The translations under genes were made by a program, and so were the position numbers. From assembly GCF_029227915.1 (NCBI RefSeq), contig NC_079888.1, forward strand, positions 18,328,001 through 18,392,000: a stretch of 64,000 bases of DNA. The letters are read 5' to 3'. Below, piece by piece: positions 1-11,605 of the stretch. Source of the stretch: Hydractinia symbiolongicarpus. Its lineage: Eukaryota > Cnidaria > Hydrozoa > Anthoathecata > Hydractiniidae. Below the pieces are notes generated by a model. It searched no databases. It was not told the origin of the DNA and saw nothing but the letters and a program-made list of their open reading frames with translations. Within the stretch, counting starts at the first letter, position 1. Each line of letters opens with the position of its first letter.

Positions 1-1
1 T

Positions 2-205
2 ACTCGCAAAACAATTGACAAAATCGATGTCTCATTGACGTTGCAGCAGGAAAATGTTAATTTTAATCTAGTAGATACTTCAGACATAAAAGTTAAGGTA
101 TTGGACAGAAGTTCAACAAACGCTTCTTCCTTCGTATTTCCACTTGGTTTCGCTAAATCTGGCATAAAAACGATTAAGATTGAGTTACACAAATATGTTA
201 CGTGA
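2..205 (+). CDS. Possible 3'-terminal exon of an unidentified gene (partial)
   Basis: Frame 2 is open from the window edge for 67 codons and ends at TGA 203-205. The text alternates hydrophobic and polar residues (for example NFNLVDTSDIKVKVLD, then KSGIKTIKIELHKYVT at the end), which looks like beta-strand-rich protein rather than translated AT-rich noise. No family was recognised. An ATTAAA-like sequence directly follows the stop. The gene would run off the left edge on the plus strand. It could still be a chance open stretch, because no splice acceptor or start can be seen inside the window. Confidence 0.35.
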   Translation, partial: TRKTIDKIDVSLTLQQENVNFNLVDTSDIKVKVLDRSSTNASSFVFPLGFAKSGIKTIKIELHKYVT

Positions 206-674
206 TTAAAAGATAAATCAGAAGACGCATGCGGCCGGTCAATTCTTAAAAGCTTTGTAGCGAATCGCAAGAGAGGAAAAGTGTCGATCATTTTGCAAGC
301 TGACAAATCAAGGTTTGGTTTTGTCATTACTTTCATGGTAGGTTTTTAAGACGTGAAAAGAAAAAGGTTGATAAAATGAAATATCTTTGGAGGATGTTAA
401 AATGACATACTTCTAAGATATAATATAGTAATCTGTTCCAAAGCAAAGTAGAAGGTATGAACGCATTTTGTTGAGAAAGAAGTAAAGATAGCAAATTTGG
501 CCAACCCTTTGACATTTAAATTTTAAGAAGCTGGCCTATATCTGCAGAAGATCTTGATATAATTTTGTCATTTTTTAAACTATTTTTGTTGTTATTTTTG
601 TTGTTGTTGTTATATTTCCATATACATCTGGTCCCAACAATTTTCATCATCTTGTAAAGCCCTTACTTCTGTTA
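206..674. other. Intergenic, nothing recognised
   Basis: AT-rich sequence with T-rich and TTG-rich runs near 580-615. No gene, RNA or repeat with clear boundaries was seen. Confidence 0.5.
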
Positions 675-1701
675 TTAACCCTATTCAGGCCAGGGTATTG
701 TAATGTCGTAAATGGAGAGGATGGTGATGGAGAGGACTTGGGCAAAAGAAAAGGGACGATTTTGATGACACGAGAGTTATGATAGTGAATAGGGAGAAAG
801 AGATAAACAGAGATATATTGTAAACACGTGTACTTATTTAACCTATTCTCCCGATATTAAAGGTATAGGGGGCGAGTGTAATCCGGGAGGGGGAGGGGGA
901 AGAATGCCCTACCTCCATAATTTCCCTTGCAATAGGTTATAATTTATAAAACTCGGTGCGGAGAATGTCTGTCACATGGCAATTAAATATCATGCCTCAA
1001 ATGCTGACTGTCATCAATTTGTTTTGCTGACGTCAGATTTTTTTTTGGTAGCTTCATGATAGATTTTTATTTCTTTTTTGTAAATATTGAAAATATTGTT
1101 AGTTTTAATAATTAAATAAACATTTTACTATTTTTGCTTAGTTTAGGACCATTTAAGGCGCCAACGTAACAAATAATACTCACATTTGAAAATAAATTTT
1201 TTGGGAATTTATTAGTTGTTTTTTTTTATTTTTTTTTTATTAAGAAATTTTTGCAATCAAATGAGAAAAGTATATGAAAATTATCGACAAGCAACTCAGG
1301 TATCAAAATTTTAGTGAAAACTAAAAAAACACACACACAGAAATTGGCGCATGTCGGCGTTCCCTAAAAATAAAAACTAACGCCAACGCGCGTCAAAAGG
1401 CGGTAAAAGCGAAGGCTGCACGTTATTTGAACAACTTCAGACATATAAACTACACGTTAAGATTTTAAGTCCATTATAATATCAATATACAAAAATGATA
1501 AAAATAATAGAAACAGTGTCTTTCAAAATGGGCGTGGCACACCACCTGTTGTAAATTTTTGAAAATTTGTTCTCCATACTTCTGATCTAAAATGATACAA
1601 GGTCAGCTACTAGGAATATCAGGGTAATACTATTTATGGTTTCAGAGTTATTAGCGAAAGTATGCCAGGTAGGGCATCCCTCCCGGCCTGAATAGGGTTA
1701 A
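675..1701. mobile_element. piggyBac-like non-autonomous element (MITE) flanked by TTAA
   Basis: TTAA at 675-678 and TTAA at 698-701 of the 1.7-kb mark (1698-1701) bracket a 1,019-bp segment. It begins CCCTATTCAGGCC and ends with the exact reverse complement GGCCTGAATAGGG. TTAA target duplication and CCC/GGG termini are hallmarks of the piggyBac superfamily. The inverted repeat resumes at about 872-905 (CCGGGAGGG, then GCCCTACC), matching the inside of the right end. This suggests a roughly 180-bp insertion split the left terminal repeat. There is no transposase ORF inside. Confidence 0.7.
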
Positions 1702-3005
1702 AGGCCTCCTTTTTCATGCTGTAAAAATGTTTTGCGGAAATTAGGGAATGTTTTTTAGCAATGATTAGCTTCACAATTATTTAAAACTTTTAGAAGGTAC
1801 CTAGACCTTTCTTTCACCTTTAACTTGAAAATACGAACCTGTAAAAAATACGCGTATGTGGATCCGCCCCTGGGTTATCTCACTAACTTTTTTAATGTCT
1901 GATGGGAAAGATGAGGAAATTCTTTTTCGATTTTTTTTTTCAATATACATGTGATAAATGGCTAGTAGCGTTTAACGCTTCAGTATCACACTTAAGTATC
2001 AAAACAGGGTAGGTTTGAATTCAAAGTAGAAAATATGGCAACCTTTTAAATGCACTCTAATGATTCGTGGTTGTATTGAATGTCAGTGCCGTACGGAAGG
2101 GCAAAAGGGGATATGGGGTTAGCCACTTCGATAGTTTTTTATAATGATGTTTTTAAATACAAAATTGAAATATAGTTTTTTCCTTCAAAAGCCAGTGTTA
2201 CAACAAATTGCAACAACAAAGCGTTTATCTCAACCATGAGACTAAATCACCTAATGGCTAGATATGCTTACAAGCACAGAACAAATTATTTAAATATGAT
2301 TTCCATAGGCCACATATTTGTAGGAAATAGCAATGAGGGGAAGATAAATTTCTGATGTTTATAATAACTTTGTTAACAATTCCTTATAACAATTTTGTTG
2401 TTGGAAATGAAAATGATTAGAAAATTTTGTTGGATCCCCCTTATATTATTTTTGACTCGGATTGGATTAGAAATATTTCTGCGCATGCTCAATACAGCAT
2501 GCAGTGAAATATGTTGCCTTCCCTAACGATCTGTTTTGATGCCAGTAAAGGTGGTATCGTGTTATACTTATTTTTAGCCATTCCAATATAAATGCAAAGT
2601 AATAACCAATCAGATTCGATTATTTCCGTGATAATTGCCCACAATTGGCAATCAAACAAAACAAGATGGCGGAAATAATAGTAATCCTAGTCTAGTTTGT
2701 GTCGACTAAACAAAAGGAACAGCGACAGAATGCTAATAGTTTTTCTAAATAAATCTCATCGAGAATGTGAAAAATATAATATAAATATCCTTCGTCAATG
2801 TACCTAAATGCGAGTGTAAAGAGACGCGAAAGAAGAAGTTGACTTGAGAAAAAGAAAATACTTGCCATCTATGGTATGTACTTTAAGAAGATACTTTTAG
2901 GATATTTCCTTACCGAATCCAAAATAAAGGGATCGTTGTTGTATAGCTACGTGCACATGTTTAACTAGCATATACCGTCTATATAAAGTGACTATGGTTT
3001 AAAAT
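1702..3005. other. Intergenic, nothing recognised
   Basis: AT-rich. A TATA-like TATATAAAG lies near 2979-2987, just before the small ORF at 3006. No other supported feature. Confidence 0.4.
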
Positions 3006-3182
3006 ATGCAAAAAAGAAAGACGTACGTTTATGAATTTTGTAAATTAAACGAAGATGGTAAATTAGAAGGACTTATTTGTGCTAATTTACATTTCGCAAA
3101 TGGTATATGGTTTGAAGTTTATTCTACAGGTAATCTACGCTATGAATATTTGTTTTTCAATGTCAAAATTATTTTAAACTAA
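3006..3182 (+). CDS. Small ORF or exon of unknown function, weakly MORN-like
   Basis: ATG 3006 opens 58 codons to TAA 3180-3182, with an in-frame stop just upstream at 3000-3002. The text has the spacing of MORN-type repeats: DGKLEGLI, then NGIWFEVYSTGNLRYE. A possible donor (ACAG before GTAATC) at 3128 would make bases 3006-3128 a first coding exon, but no partner exon was found. A TATA-like box only about 20 bases upstream leaves almost no room for a 5'UTR. It may be a chance ORF. Confidence 0.22.
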   Translation: MQKRKTYVYEFCKLNEDGKLEGLICANLHFANGIWFEVYSTGNLRYEYLFFNVKIILN

Positions 3183-3519
3183 GCTAACATACTTCATTTG
3201 CCAAGGTATTTGGCTATTTTCTGTTGCAAAAAGTCTTTGAAGTTTTCCCGGACTTTTTTCATATCTCCAGAACCTTTTTTTTAAATTATTACATAAAATG
3301 TATTAGCCCCCAAAAAAGCGTGTTCTTTGTAATTTCCCCATGTTTTTCCCATCTTGTTTAAATACATAACATGCAGCTTCAAAGTGCATGAGATTCTTGG
3401 CTAGCCAAATTTACTTTAATACCCGCCTTGACTGAAATTTAAATCTATTCGGTCCTCATACTGCTGGATTTTTTAATAACTCTATCTTGCAATGTTGCAT
3501 GGCTATGATACACAAACAC

Positions 3520-3554
3520 TATCCTGCAGATGTCTATTAGACATCTGCAGGATA
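3520..3554. repeat. Perfect 16-bp inverted repeat (hairpin)
   Basis: Arms 3520-3535 (TATCCTGCAGATGTCT) and 3539-3554 are exact reverse complements around a 3-nt loop. It lies within the MITE-family copy, where the homologous site at about 21405-21425 has only one arm. Confidence 0.85.
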
Positions 3555-3958
3555 ACTTTTTAGATTCCATGCCTCTCACAGCCCTAGAAATTGGCGATTA
3601 CTGAAACTACCCCTAAAGATCTTTAAAAAATCCTCGTAATCGGGAAAGTATAATAACTTTCTTCAGGGTTATCCTTAGAACTTAAAAATTACAACACAAA
3701 TTCTTTTGTCAAGTGAAACATGTTGTAAATTTTGGACACATGATTAATTCAATTTCCCGAGTTTTTAAGATTTTACCCAAAAGTCCAGAAAGAATCGGAG
3801 TTTCGGGCGTCTTTTTATGCGAATTATGTGAAAACCCGAAAATTTGTGGAAATAAATTTTATTTAGCTGTGAAAAACATTAAACAGAATGTGAAAATCAG
3901 CTCTAGAACAAATGAATTATGAGCAGATTGTGGTTTTTTTTGGACAAATGTTAAGCTT

Positions 3959-4029
3959 CCATTTTGTTTGTTTAATGACGCACTATAAGTCTTGGCACAA
4001 TTATAGTGTGCATTAAACAAACAAAATGG
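3959..4029. repeat. Long near-perfect inverted repeat
   Basis: Arm 3959-3988 (begins CCATTTTGTTTGTTTAATG) pairs with arm 4001-4029, with one mismatch and one indel, around a 12-nt loop. The transcript would fold into a stable stem of about 29 bp. Confidence 0.8.
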
Positions 4030-4100
4030 TTGGTTCCATTTGGAAGAGCCTTTCAAAAATTGTAATGTGTTCCAAAAATCCGGACCATGTAGGGTCAAGT

Positions 4101-7100
4101 CTGATACATAACGTTGTCCTGGCTAAAAATAGCGAACTTATGATCACTACGACGTTTTCTTACGTGAGTCAGTCTGCAAGTATTCTAGAACAAGATTAAC
4201 CAAGATTTATTTGTACATGTGTTTTAGTACACCCTAGAATTATTGTTGATTTTTATTAAACCTTCTATAACAACTTTAAAACTATGAATTTTATTGGTAC
4301 CTGCCTGTATTTATATTTTTTATATATCTTTGTCGTATATATTGTTCTATTTTCCTTTTCATCTGTAACCAGTCGGTCTAAGTTGTCAGTTCATTCTTGT
4401 GCTATATTTTTTTGTTTGAAATGGAAGTATTTCTTATCTTTTAAAGTCTTTTACAAGAAATATTTTTAGTTTCATGTTAAACTGTACTAATGCTTTTAAA
4501 AAGCAAAAATTGTGTTAAGCACCTTCTTCCGGGAGAATAATCCTATTGTTTACAACTTCCGTCTCTGTAGACAAGACGTAAACAAATTGATTTATAATTG
4601 GTGATTTTTTATGGAGCAGATGACCAAACCAGTCTTATTATTTTACAAATTAATTTGGTTTTGCAAAACGTATGATTAAATTATTTTTAGTTTGTTTGGA
4701 TTTATTACTATTCTTCCATGAGTATAGATGTTATCTACAAATATATCAAACATGAAGTTAACATTTTCGTATAAAAGGATGCGAAACAATCTATTCTATC
4801 ACTCCTGATTTAAGTGGGATTTTGAGAAGACGTACGATCTCGCGCACTAAGTCGTATCTTGTTACGTGTGAGATAGTTTACGTTGTTTATGTCTTATCCC
4901 TCAAAATATTTTATCACAGACGTCGTGGAATTATTTTTACACTGCGTTTATCTTGTTTGTTTGTTTTGTTTTTTATAAATGGTTTATAATTTTATAGTAT
5001 TTGTGTTGGCGTTTTCGGATTGTTTATTTTGAAAGGAAACCATAAAAAAATCCTACCTAAAAATTGTTTTTCTTTCTGCTATAATAATTATATCTTACCA
5101 AATTTTTTTATTTAAAACAAAATTGCAAAATAGCGATGTTATCTCTTTACAGAAAAAGATTTGCTTTTCTATGAGATTTTTATCGTATCGTACAGAGCAT
5201 AGCACGTTTATTCAACCAGCTGTGATAAGGGAACAGTTTGAACGCTAAAACAAAGAGAGTATTTTCACAACAGGTGGCTGTGTTAAAGTTTAAGGAAATT
5301 CTGACACGAAATGCAAAAATATGTATTAACTACGATCCGATTCATTAATTTAGTATAGATGATAAAACCATTAATTACGGCAATATACCGAATATTTTTA
5401 GATATTTTATAAAATAGGCGTTTGTACTATGGTAAAGATGTATTACAGTTGGTGACAGCTTCTGCACTGTTTAATTAAAAATATTTAATTAAAACAATGC
5501 TTACAAAAAACGTGCTTTCCAGCTGAGCTATTTTACTTTTTTACAACAAACATTTCGAAATTTGGTTTTACAGAAACTTTAAAAAGAATCTGCAACTTGA
5601 TAGAACTTTAGAACAACTTTGAAATACTTATGTTAGATCAGTCAGAAAATAATTTTTCTAAATTTATGAAGAAATTTTCAAGTTGAAAAGTAAGAAAAAC
5701 AGTATTCAAGTTCAAAAGTAATAATAAAAGCGAAGTTAAACATATTCTTATTTCGCTATTTCAAGATGCCAGTACATATTACTCGCATCTTGAAATAGCA
5801 AAAAAACATAACTTCGTTTTCTCTCAGAGTATTGATAATTTAAAAAAAAAATATTAATAGCCCTGAAAACAAGTATATGTATCACACAAATATTACCGAA
5901 CACGAGATTTGTTTCTGATTTACGAATTTGTTTTAAAACTTCTTCACACCATTCTAAGGAGTTTATATTAAAATCGGAGTTAAGAAGAATTTTCCAACTA
6001 TATATTCCATTGAGTGATAATATAAATCTTCTTGTATTGGATATTGTTGATTTGAATAAACTATACAGTATTCTAATTTGATTTTTTCTCTGCGTTGAAT
6101 TTATTGTATAAAGTTGTAAACATTGTAATTGAAAAGTGAAATTACAAATCACAATTCAAAAGAAGAAAGAACATTTTTACGAGAAAGGTTTTACTTTCAT
6201 TTTTTTGTTGCTGATTCAATATAATGTGAGAGCGTACTGTGTTCAAGGTAAGCAACATCTTTCATCTTTCATCATGAAAGACTTTTTTAAATTTTTCTTT
6301 AGTTTCCTTCTTTCTTTTTCTTTTTTATAAGAATGTATGTTTCTTAGAGGAATAACGTCCTTATTTTTTACTTTTTTAGGGGAGAGGGGAGAGTTGAAAT
6401 TGTATTTTGTGTACTAATGTTAGCAACGAACGCACTAAAATAGTTTTAACACAGACACTAATAAGACAAAGCTCGCTGTTCTACGTTTTTAAACAGAGCT
6501 AGCCTTGTCATATCTCAAATTACTCAGCACATTTTTGCAAAAGATCATTTTTAGTTAATTCTTAAAATGACAAAAATAGAATTACTATGTTAAAATTTCG
6601 CAGCCTGTAGTCTACAAAAGCTTCACTTCTTCCATTTGTAAGCCAGGTAGAAAACATTGAAAATGCACTACTCCCAGTTGCTGCGTTGTCTCCATTATGG
6701 AATAATCCACGCGAAAATCTGTTAAGGTAACAAAAGTCAGAAAAATGAGGGGCCTTGACGTGAATAATAGTTAGTTTCGCTTTTAAACTCTTGAATTGTC
6801 CTAAGCAACCTAAAATCCCAAGATTTTTGTACGAACCAGGACAAGTAAACTTTAAATCCATGTATCATAAATGAACCTCCGTACATGTTTAAACGTCACT
6901 TCATATCTAACTGATCAGACTATACGTATATTATTTGCTTAGCGTTTCATATTCAAAGTGTATGATAATATTTATTATCACAGATTTATAATGTAAAGAC
7001 AGACTTCCACGACTTATAGAACTTACACAATATTATTAAAAATATTTAAATTTTCAAACACCGTTTATTTGTTTATCACACTTACTCTATAGAATGAACT

Positions 7101-7389
7101 AAAAATTCGTTTCGTATTCGTTCGATTATTGAATCAAATTGGATTTTATCACTTTAACTTAAAATATGCAAATGGAGCACTCAGTTCTTTAAATCTTTTT
7201 TGAATAATTTTATTATAAACGATAATAGATTACACTAGCAAGTTTTTTTTAATAATAATCCTGCAATATTGCATAAGTGTAACTCTGCTTTAAAGCAAAA
7301 AACAATTTTTTTAATAAATATGAAGTATCTGAAATTAATATACAATATCATTATTCAGGAAGATTTAAGTAACCAATTCATATTTATGT
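4101..7389. other. Intergenic, no confident gene
   Basis: Very AT-rich. Minus-strand open stretches at 5748-6152 (134 codons) and 6562-6861 (99 codons, with an NGDNAATGSSAF segment) read somewhat like protein. Neither has a recognisable family, convincing splice partners or a flanking promoter, so they are left uncalled. Confidence 0.35.
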
Positions 7390-7620
7390 TTTATTAAAGG
7401 TGCTACGAAACCGCTGCTAATTTTTGGCCTTAGTGACTAAAACGAAACACTTACAAAAGTCAAGTTAATGGCAGTGGAAAGGTTTATGGTCCCTAAGGAC
7501 TGAAACAACAAATTAAATCATTTTAAATATCATATTGGGCATCGATATAAGTATTTACCTTGCTTTAAACGCATACTTTTTGATAAAATACACTTCAGAT
7601 TTTTGAGCCAGCTAGCTATA
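7390..7620 (+). repeat. Dispersed repeat, copy 1 of a pair
   Basis: Shares TTAGTGACT, ACAAAAGTC, AAATCAT.TTAAATATCATATT.GCATC and TGA.AAAATA.ACTT....TTTTTGA.CCAG in order with 8322-8560. The two copies are diverged direct repeats about 0.9 kb apart. Confidence 0.55.
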
Positions 7621-8321
7621 GCTAGCTAGCTATATCCTTCGAAATTTTGCATAGAAAGATATAAGTTTCTTCTACACACTTTAAAATATTTTTTATAGGT
7701 ATTAATTACCTTATGTATATAGTAGTGTGGGTTATATATGTCCATTAACAATTACAAAGTGCGTTTTTGACATATTTTATTCTTTAACTAGCTTTCGGTT
7801 GTATACTACAGGTTACGTTTAACAATTACAATTCTGTAATATATTAATTACCTTCTTAAAGCCAGGAACAGCATTGAAAAAACAGCTCCTCGTGTCGTCT
7901 TTGTTTCCTGATATATCTGATATTTGATTTATTTTACAACTAAAAATACTAAGAGAAAAATTTTTCTTTGTTTAGAAATAAAATATAAAAAGTAGCAAAT
8001 TCATCATAAAAAATGAATTATTCATAAATATATTGTCTAGACGCCTATGTGGTTCTAAATTGTTTATAAATTCTTGCACCTTGACTTTTAAAGTAGTCTG
8101 TTTATTGTACGCCATTCTCTCAAATTGTGTGGATTGAGCTTATTGAATCGTTTTGTTTTAACTTGGCATCGTGAATTTCAGTCCAGCGGAATGGCTAAAT
8201 GATTTTTTTTCCTTATTTCGGCATTCTTCTGGTTCACACTATTTTGGTTTTCATTATAGAGCCGGATCATTTCGGAACAACCTTTTTTCTTCTTCAATTT
8301 CTTTTTAAAGAAAACGAGGTT

Positions 8322-8560
8322 ATAAAACAGGCTTTTAGTGACTCACACAAAAGTCGAGCTAATTGCGGTAAAAATATTTATGACAACTCAGGACAAAAAA
8401 GCAACCTAAATCATCTTAAATATCATATTAGCATCCAAATATAACCGAGAATGACAGAAAAGTTCCCCACATGTATTTCATATCCATAATCTATTCGATT
8501 TAAGCACTATTAAATCAAGCCTTGTGACAAAATAAACTTGAATATTTTTGAACCAGAGAG
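8322..8560 (+). repeat. Dispersed repeat, copy 2 of a pair
   Basis: Diverged direct repeat of 7390-7620. An 81-codon open frame runs through its left part but has no protein-like character. Element class unknown. Confidence 0.55.
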
Positions 8561-9089
8561 AGAATTTCTTGGTATGGACTTAGAATGGAGGTTCATTTAA
8601 GTGATTTTCTTAAGGGAATTTGACGGTGACTTTGAATTTGATGGAATTAAAAAACGAGTATCGGATTAAGGATCACATAAGAGAGAGTCGACTGTATTTA
8701 GTTGATAAAAAATAATCACATAAAATTGGTAAGAAAAAGTCTCGTTAAAGATTACATTTGTGAAGAATGTATCTTTTCTGAGAGGTCTATGGTGGCGGAG
8801 AACTGCTATGCAAAAAAAACCCATCTAAAAACTAAAGATAAATCAACCTTGTTTTAGATCAAATGAAATGAAACGAAACGAATTCCACTTTGCTTTAAAT
8901 TAAAGTGAAATAAACCAGAATGAAAACAACTTTACGTTAAAACAAAGTAAAATGAAATGAAGTAATTTTTTTTCATAAATATAAAAGTAATTGCTCCAAA
9001 CAACGATTTTTTTAAAAAATTACAATATTTTTTCTGCGGGAATGATGAAATGTGATGTTTTGGCTTACGGAAAATAGTTAATTATGTAT

Positions 9090-9430
9090 CTAAAATTGAG
9101 ACAAAAACATGGCATTAAAGTACCCGGTGATAGAGTTTATGACCTAATGTACGACAAGGCTTCTGAATTATTACAAAGAAGACAGCCTTGAATTCATGTC
9201 AAGAGGACCTAATAGATTTTTTTCAATGGATGGCCATGACAAGCTCTTGGGTTATCAGAACAGTAAATTTACAAATATTATAAATACTGCCAGCAGAAAA
9301 ATATTATTTTTAGGAGTATGGACCTGAAATTCAAAAGCAAGAGATAGTTGGCAGGTGGTATCTTGATTACCTATGCGAATTACGAAGAATTCCGAAATTT
9401 TTACAAGGCACAGGGACATCTACTATGAGT
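9090..9430 (+). pseudogene. Decayed integrase-core transposon gene fragment
   Basis: Pieces of an integrase-core protein of the kind common in cnidarian and fish transposons can be read in order across changing frames. First comes LRQKHGIKVPGDRVYDLMYD, from about 9096. An in-frame TGA follows (9189-9191). Then come GPNRFFSMDGHDKLLGYQN, SRKILFLGVW and finally VGRWYLDYLCELRRIPKFLQ up to about 9405. The DGHDKL motif carries the first catalytic Asp expected of the fold. Stops and frame changes show it is dead, and no downstream catalytic-domain remainder was found. Confidence 0.65.
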
Positions 9431-10296
9431 GTTACATTAAGAACTAAAATTTTCGGCGGAAAATATTTCGGCTGAAAAACGTTCGGACACATTTTTTTGT
9501 TATAAACAATGCCAAATTTAAACAATTCACACAAAAATTGCCATAGTTTGAAAAATGTCATATATATAACATAGAACTTTTTATATATAATTAATTGTTT
9601 GCACTTCGCGCAAAACGTTTAGTTACTTAAGGAAAATGTCGTAAGATAATTTAGTGATTCTTTACATGGGTAAAATTATAGGCGCTGAGAGTCAGATTAA
9701 TGACTGTTTAATATCAAATTTAAGTTAAATTCACCTCTTTTTTCTGAATTTAAAATCATACTTATGTTCTTTCTTTCATTGTATATAGTGATGTAATTAC
9801 AGAGAATACATGCCGAGAATTATAATTTAAATATATAACACAGATACTCAAATATGGAATAATAAGAAACAAGAATTTTCGAGCATCATATAAAAGGTGC
9901 AATATAGATATGGTGAGTGAGTACACATCAGCATTGCAGTTTTATGTTATTAAAGTATATATAGCTAGTCTTCTTCTTTGAAAAGGATCGTAGGCATTTT
10001 CAAGTTAAAAATAATAGTCTATATTTGAAAATACATTTTTTTAAGTTAAAACTTTCTGAGCAGTAATTTAATTTCTTAATCACAATATTTACACAAAGAT
10101 TCTAACTTGCCTGAACCAATTATATAATATATATAGCTAGCTTTTTACAGAACTTAACAACAAATTATCTACTCTTCTAAATTCCGTCACGTAGTAAGAA
10201 AAATTATACTGAGACTCCTGCAAACCAGAACGATAAAGCATTATGCCTCAAAACTTAGACTTTATGTAGCTAACTAGCTCTAGAAGCTTCAGCAAT

Positions 10297-10364
10297 ACAT
10301 TAGGGTAGATATATATACATATAATTATATATACATTAGGATAGATATATATACATATAATTAA
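10297..10364. repeat. Two-copy 36-bp tandem repeat, AT-rich
   Basis: ACATTAGGGTAGATATATAT at 10297 recurs at 10333 with one change. Local microsatellite-like duplication. Confidence 0.7.
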
Positions 10365-10597
10365 TAATCACTCCTAGCGCTAAAACTAGAAATGCTAAAT
10401 AAACTAACTTCGTATACTATATTTCCCATCAATATTCTTCAAACCTTTGAAATTAGATGTTTCTGAAAAAATGTCACGGCCATTATTCCTAGGGACGAAA
10501 AAATTGCAGACCAAATAGCGCGTTATAAATTTACTCGCCAAACATTTGCCTTACCTTGGGGAGTTAAAAAAACCTGGAGCCGTATAATGCACCTTCA

Positions 10598-10614
10598 CCC
10601 TATTCGGTCCGGGG
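10598..10614 (+). mobile_element. Orphan end of the piggyBac-like MITE family
   Basis: CCCTATTCGGTCCGGGG matches the left terminus of the 21.3-kb element. No TTAA precedes it and no partner end was found, so this is a fragment. Confidence 0.45.
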
Positions 10615-11605
10615 TTTTTCCCCCAATAATTTTCATAGACTTGTCCAAATTGAATCATCAATGATTTCATTTCGTTTTATTCCAATCTCAATTGATTTAA
10701 TTAAATTTAATTTTGCTTTGCTTTGAATTAATTTTTTTATTTTAGATTCTTTTTTTTGCATGGCAGTTTTCGGCGACTATGAGGTCACTCTTTGAAGCGA
10801 CACATAACATCTATCTTTGTCACATGACTTGCATTCTTTTGACTAGTGACGTTTATTCGAATGTATTACGGTAAACTTGCTATTGAATTTCTTATTAAAT
10901 ATTAAAGAAAAATCTGTTAAAACTAAAAATTGAAGTTACTTAAGAAATACATTAAAATAATTACGGGGAGATACATATTTTGTAACATGGTGTTATAAAT
11001 CAGACATCTTTTAACAACAGAATATTGTAACATGGTAGGACATAATTGAGAATTAAGAAGCTGTAATATATCTTTGAAATTGTTAGAGACGATTATATAC
11101 TGCGGTAAAAAAATTATACATTTATTCGTCCCATGACGACACAAATCGTCCATCTTTGACTTTATTGTGGTAAAAAGAGATAAAAAGTAGCGAAGAAAAA
11201 ATGTAACTCAATGTTAAATTTAAATGTGAAGAGCCATTGTAATATATGGATATGCCTGAAATATACCATTATTAAATATTCATATGTTTTCTATGTCATC
11301 ATCTTTGAATGCAACAAAAACAAATCATGCGTTAATAAAATTAAGGTTTCTCTAAACTTTTTGAGAGTTAAATTCAATTCATTGCTAACATTAATTAAAC
11401 ATAAATGCTTCATTATCATCATGACATGTATCTTAAATAAAATGTGTAATAAAATCAGAATCAAAGGGAACTGGAAATGCTTCTAAAGTAAAATTATCAA
11501 AATTTAAAAGAAAAAAGACACAATATGTACAGTAATCCTTCATCACTTTACATCCTTTTTTACATTCTAAACTACATAAAAGGATATAATACTGTACAAT
11601 TTATT

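Larger units (their letters stand above)
3420..4100. mobile_element. Degenerate relative of the TTAA-flanked MITE family
   Basis: The text matches the interior of the 21.3-kb element. CTATTCGGTCC is at about 3446. GCATGGCTATGATAC, then CTATTAGACA, then GGTTATCCTTAGAACTT follow in the same order as at 21380-21575. The outer ends are eroded. Two perfect or near-perfect hairpins (3520-3554 and 3959-4029) sit inside this copy and are not present in the sister copies. Confidence 0.55.

Noticed and set aside
6136-6330. Signal-peptide-like frame (FIFLLLIQYNVRAYCVQ) followed by GTAAGC
   Set aside because: No ATG in frame (only GTG) and no partner exon found.
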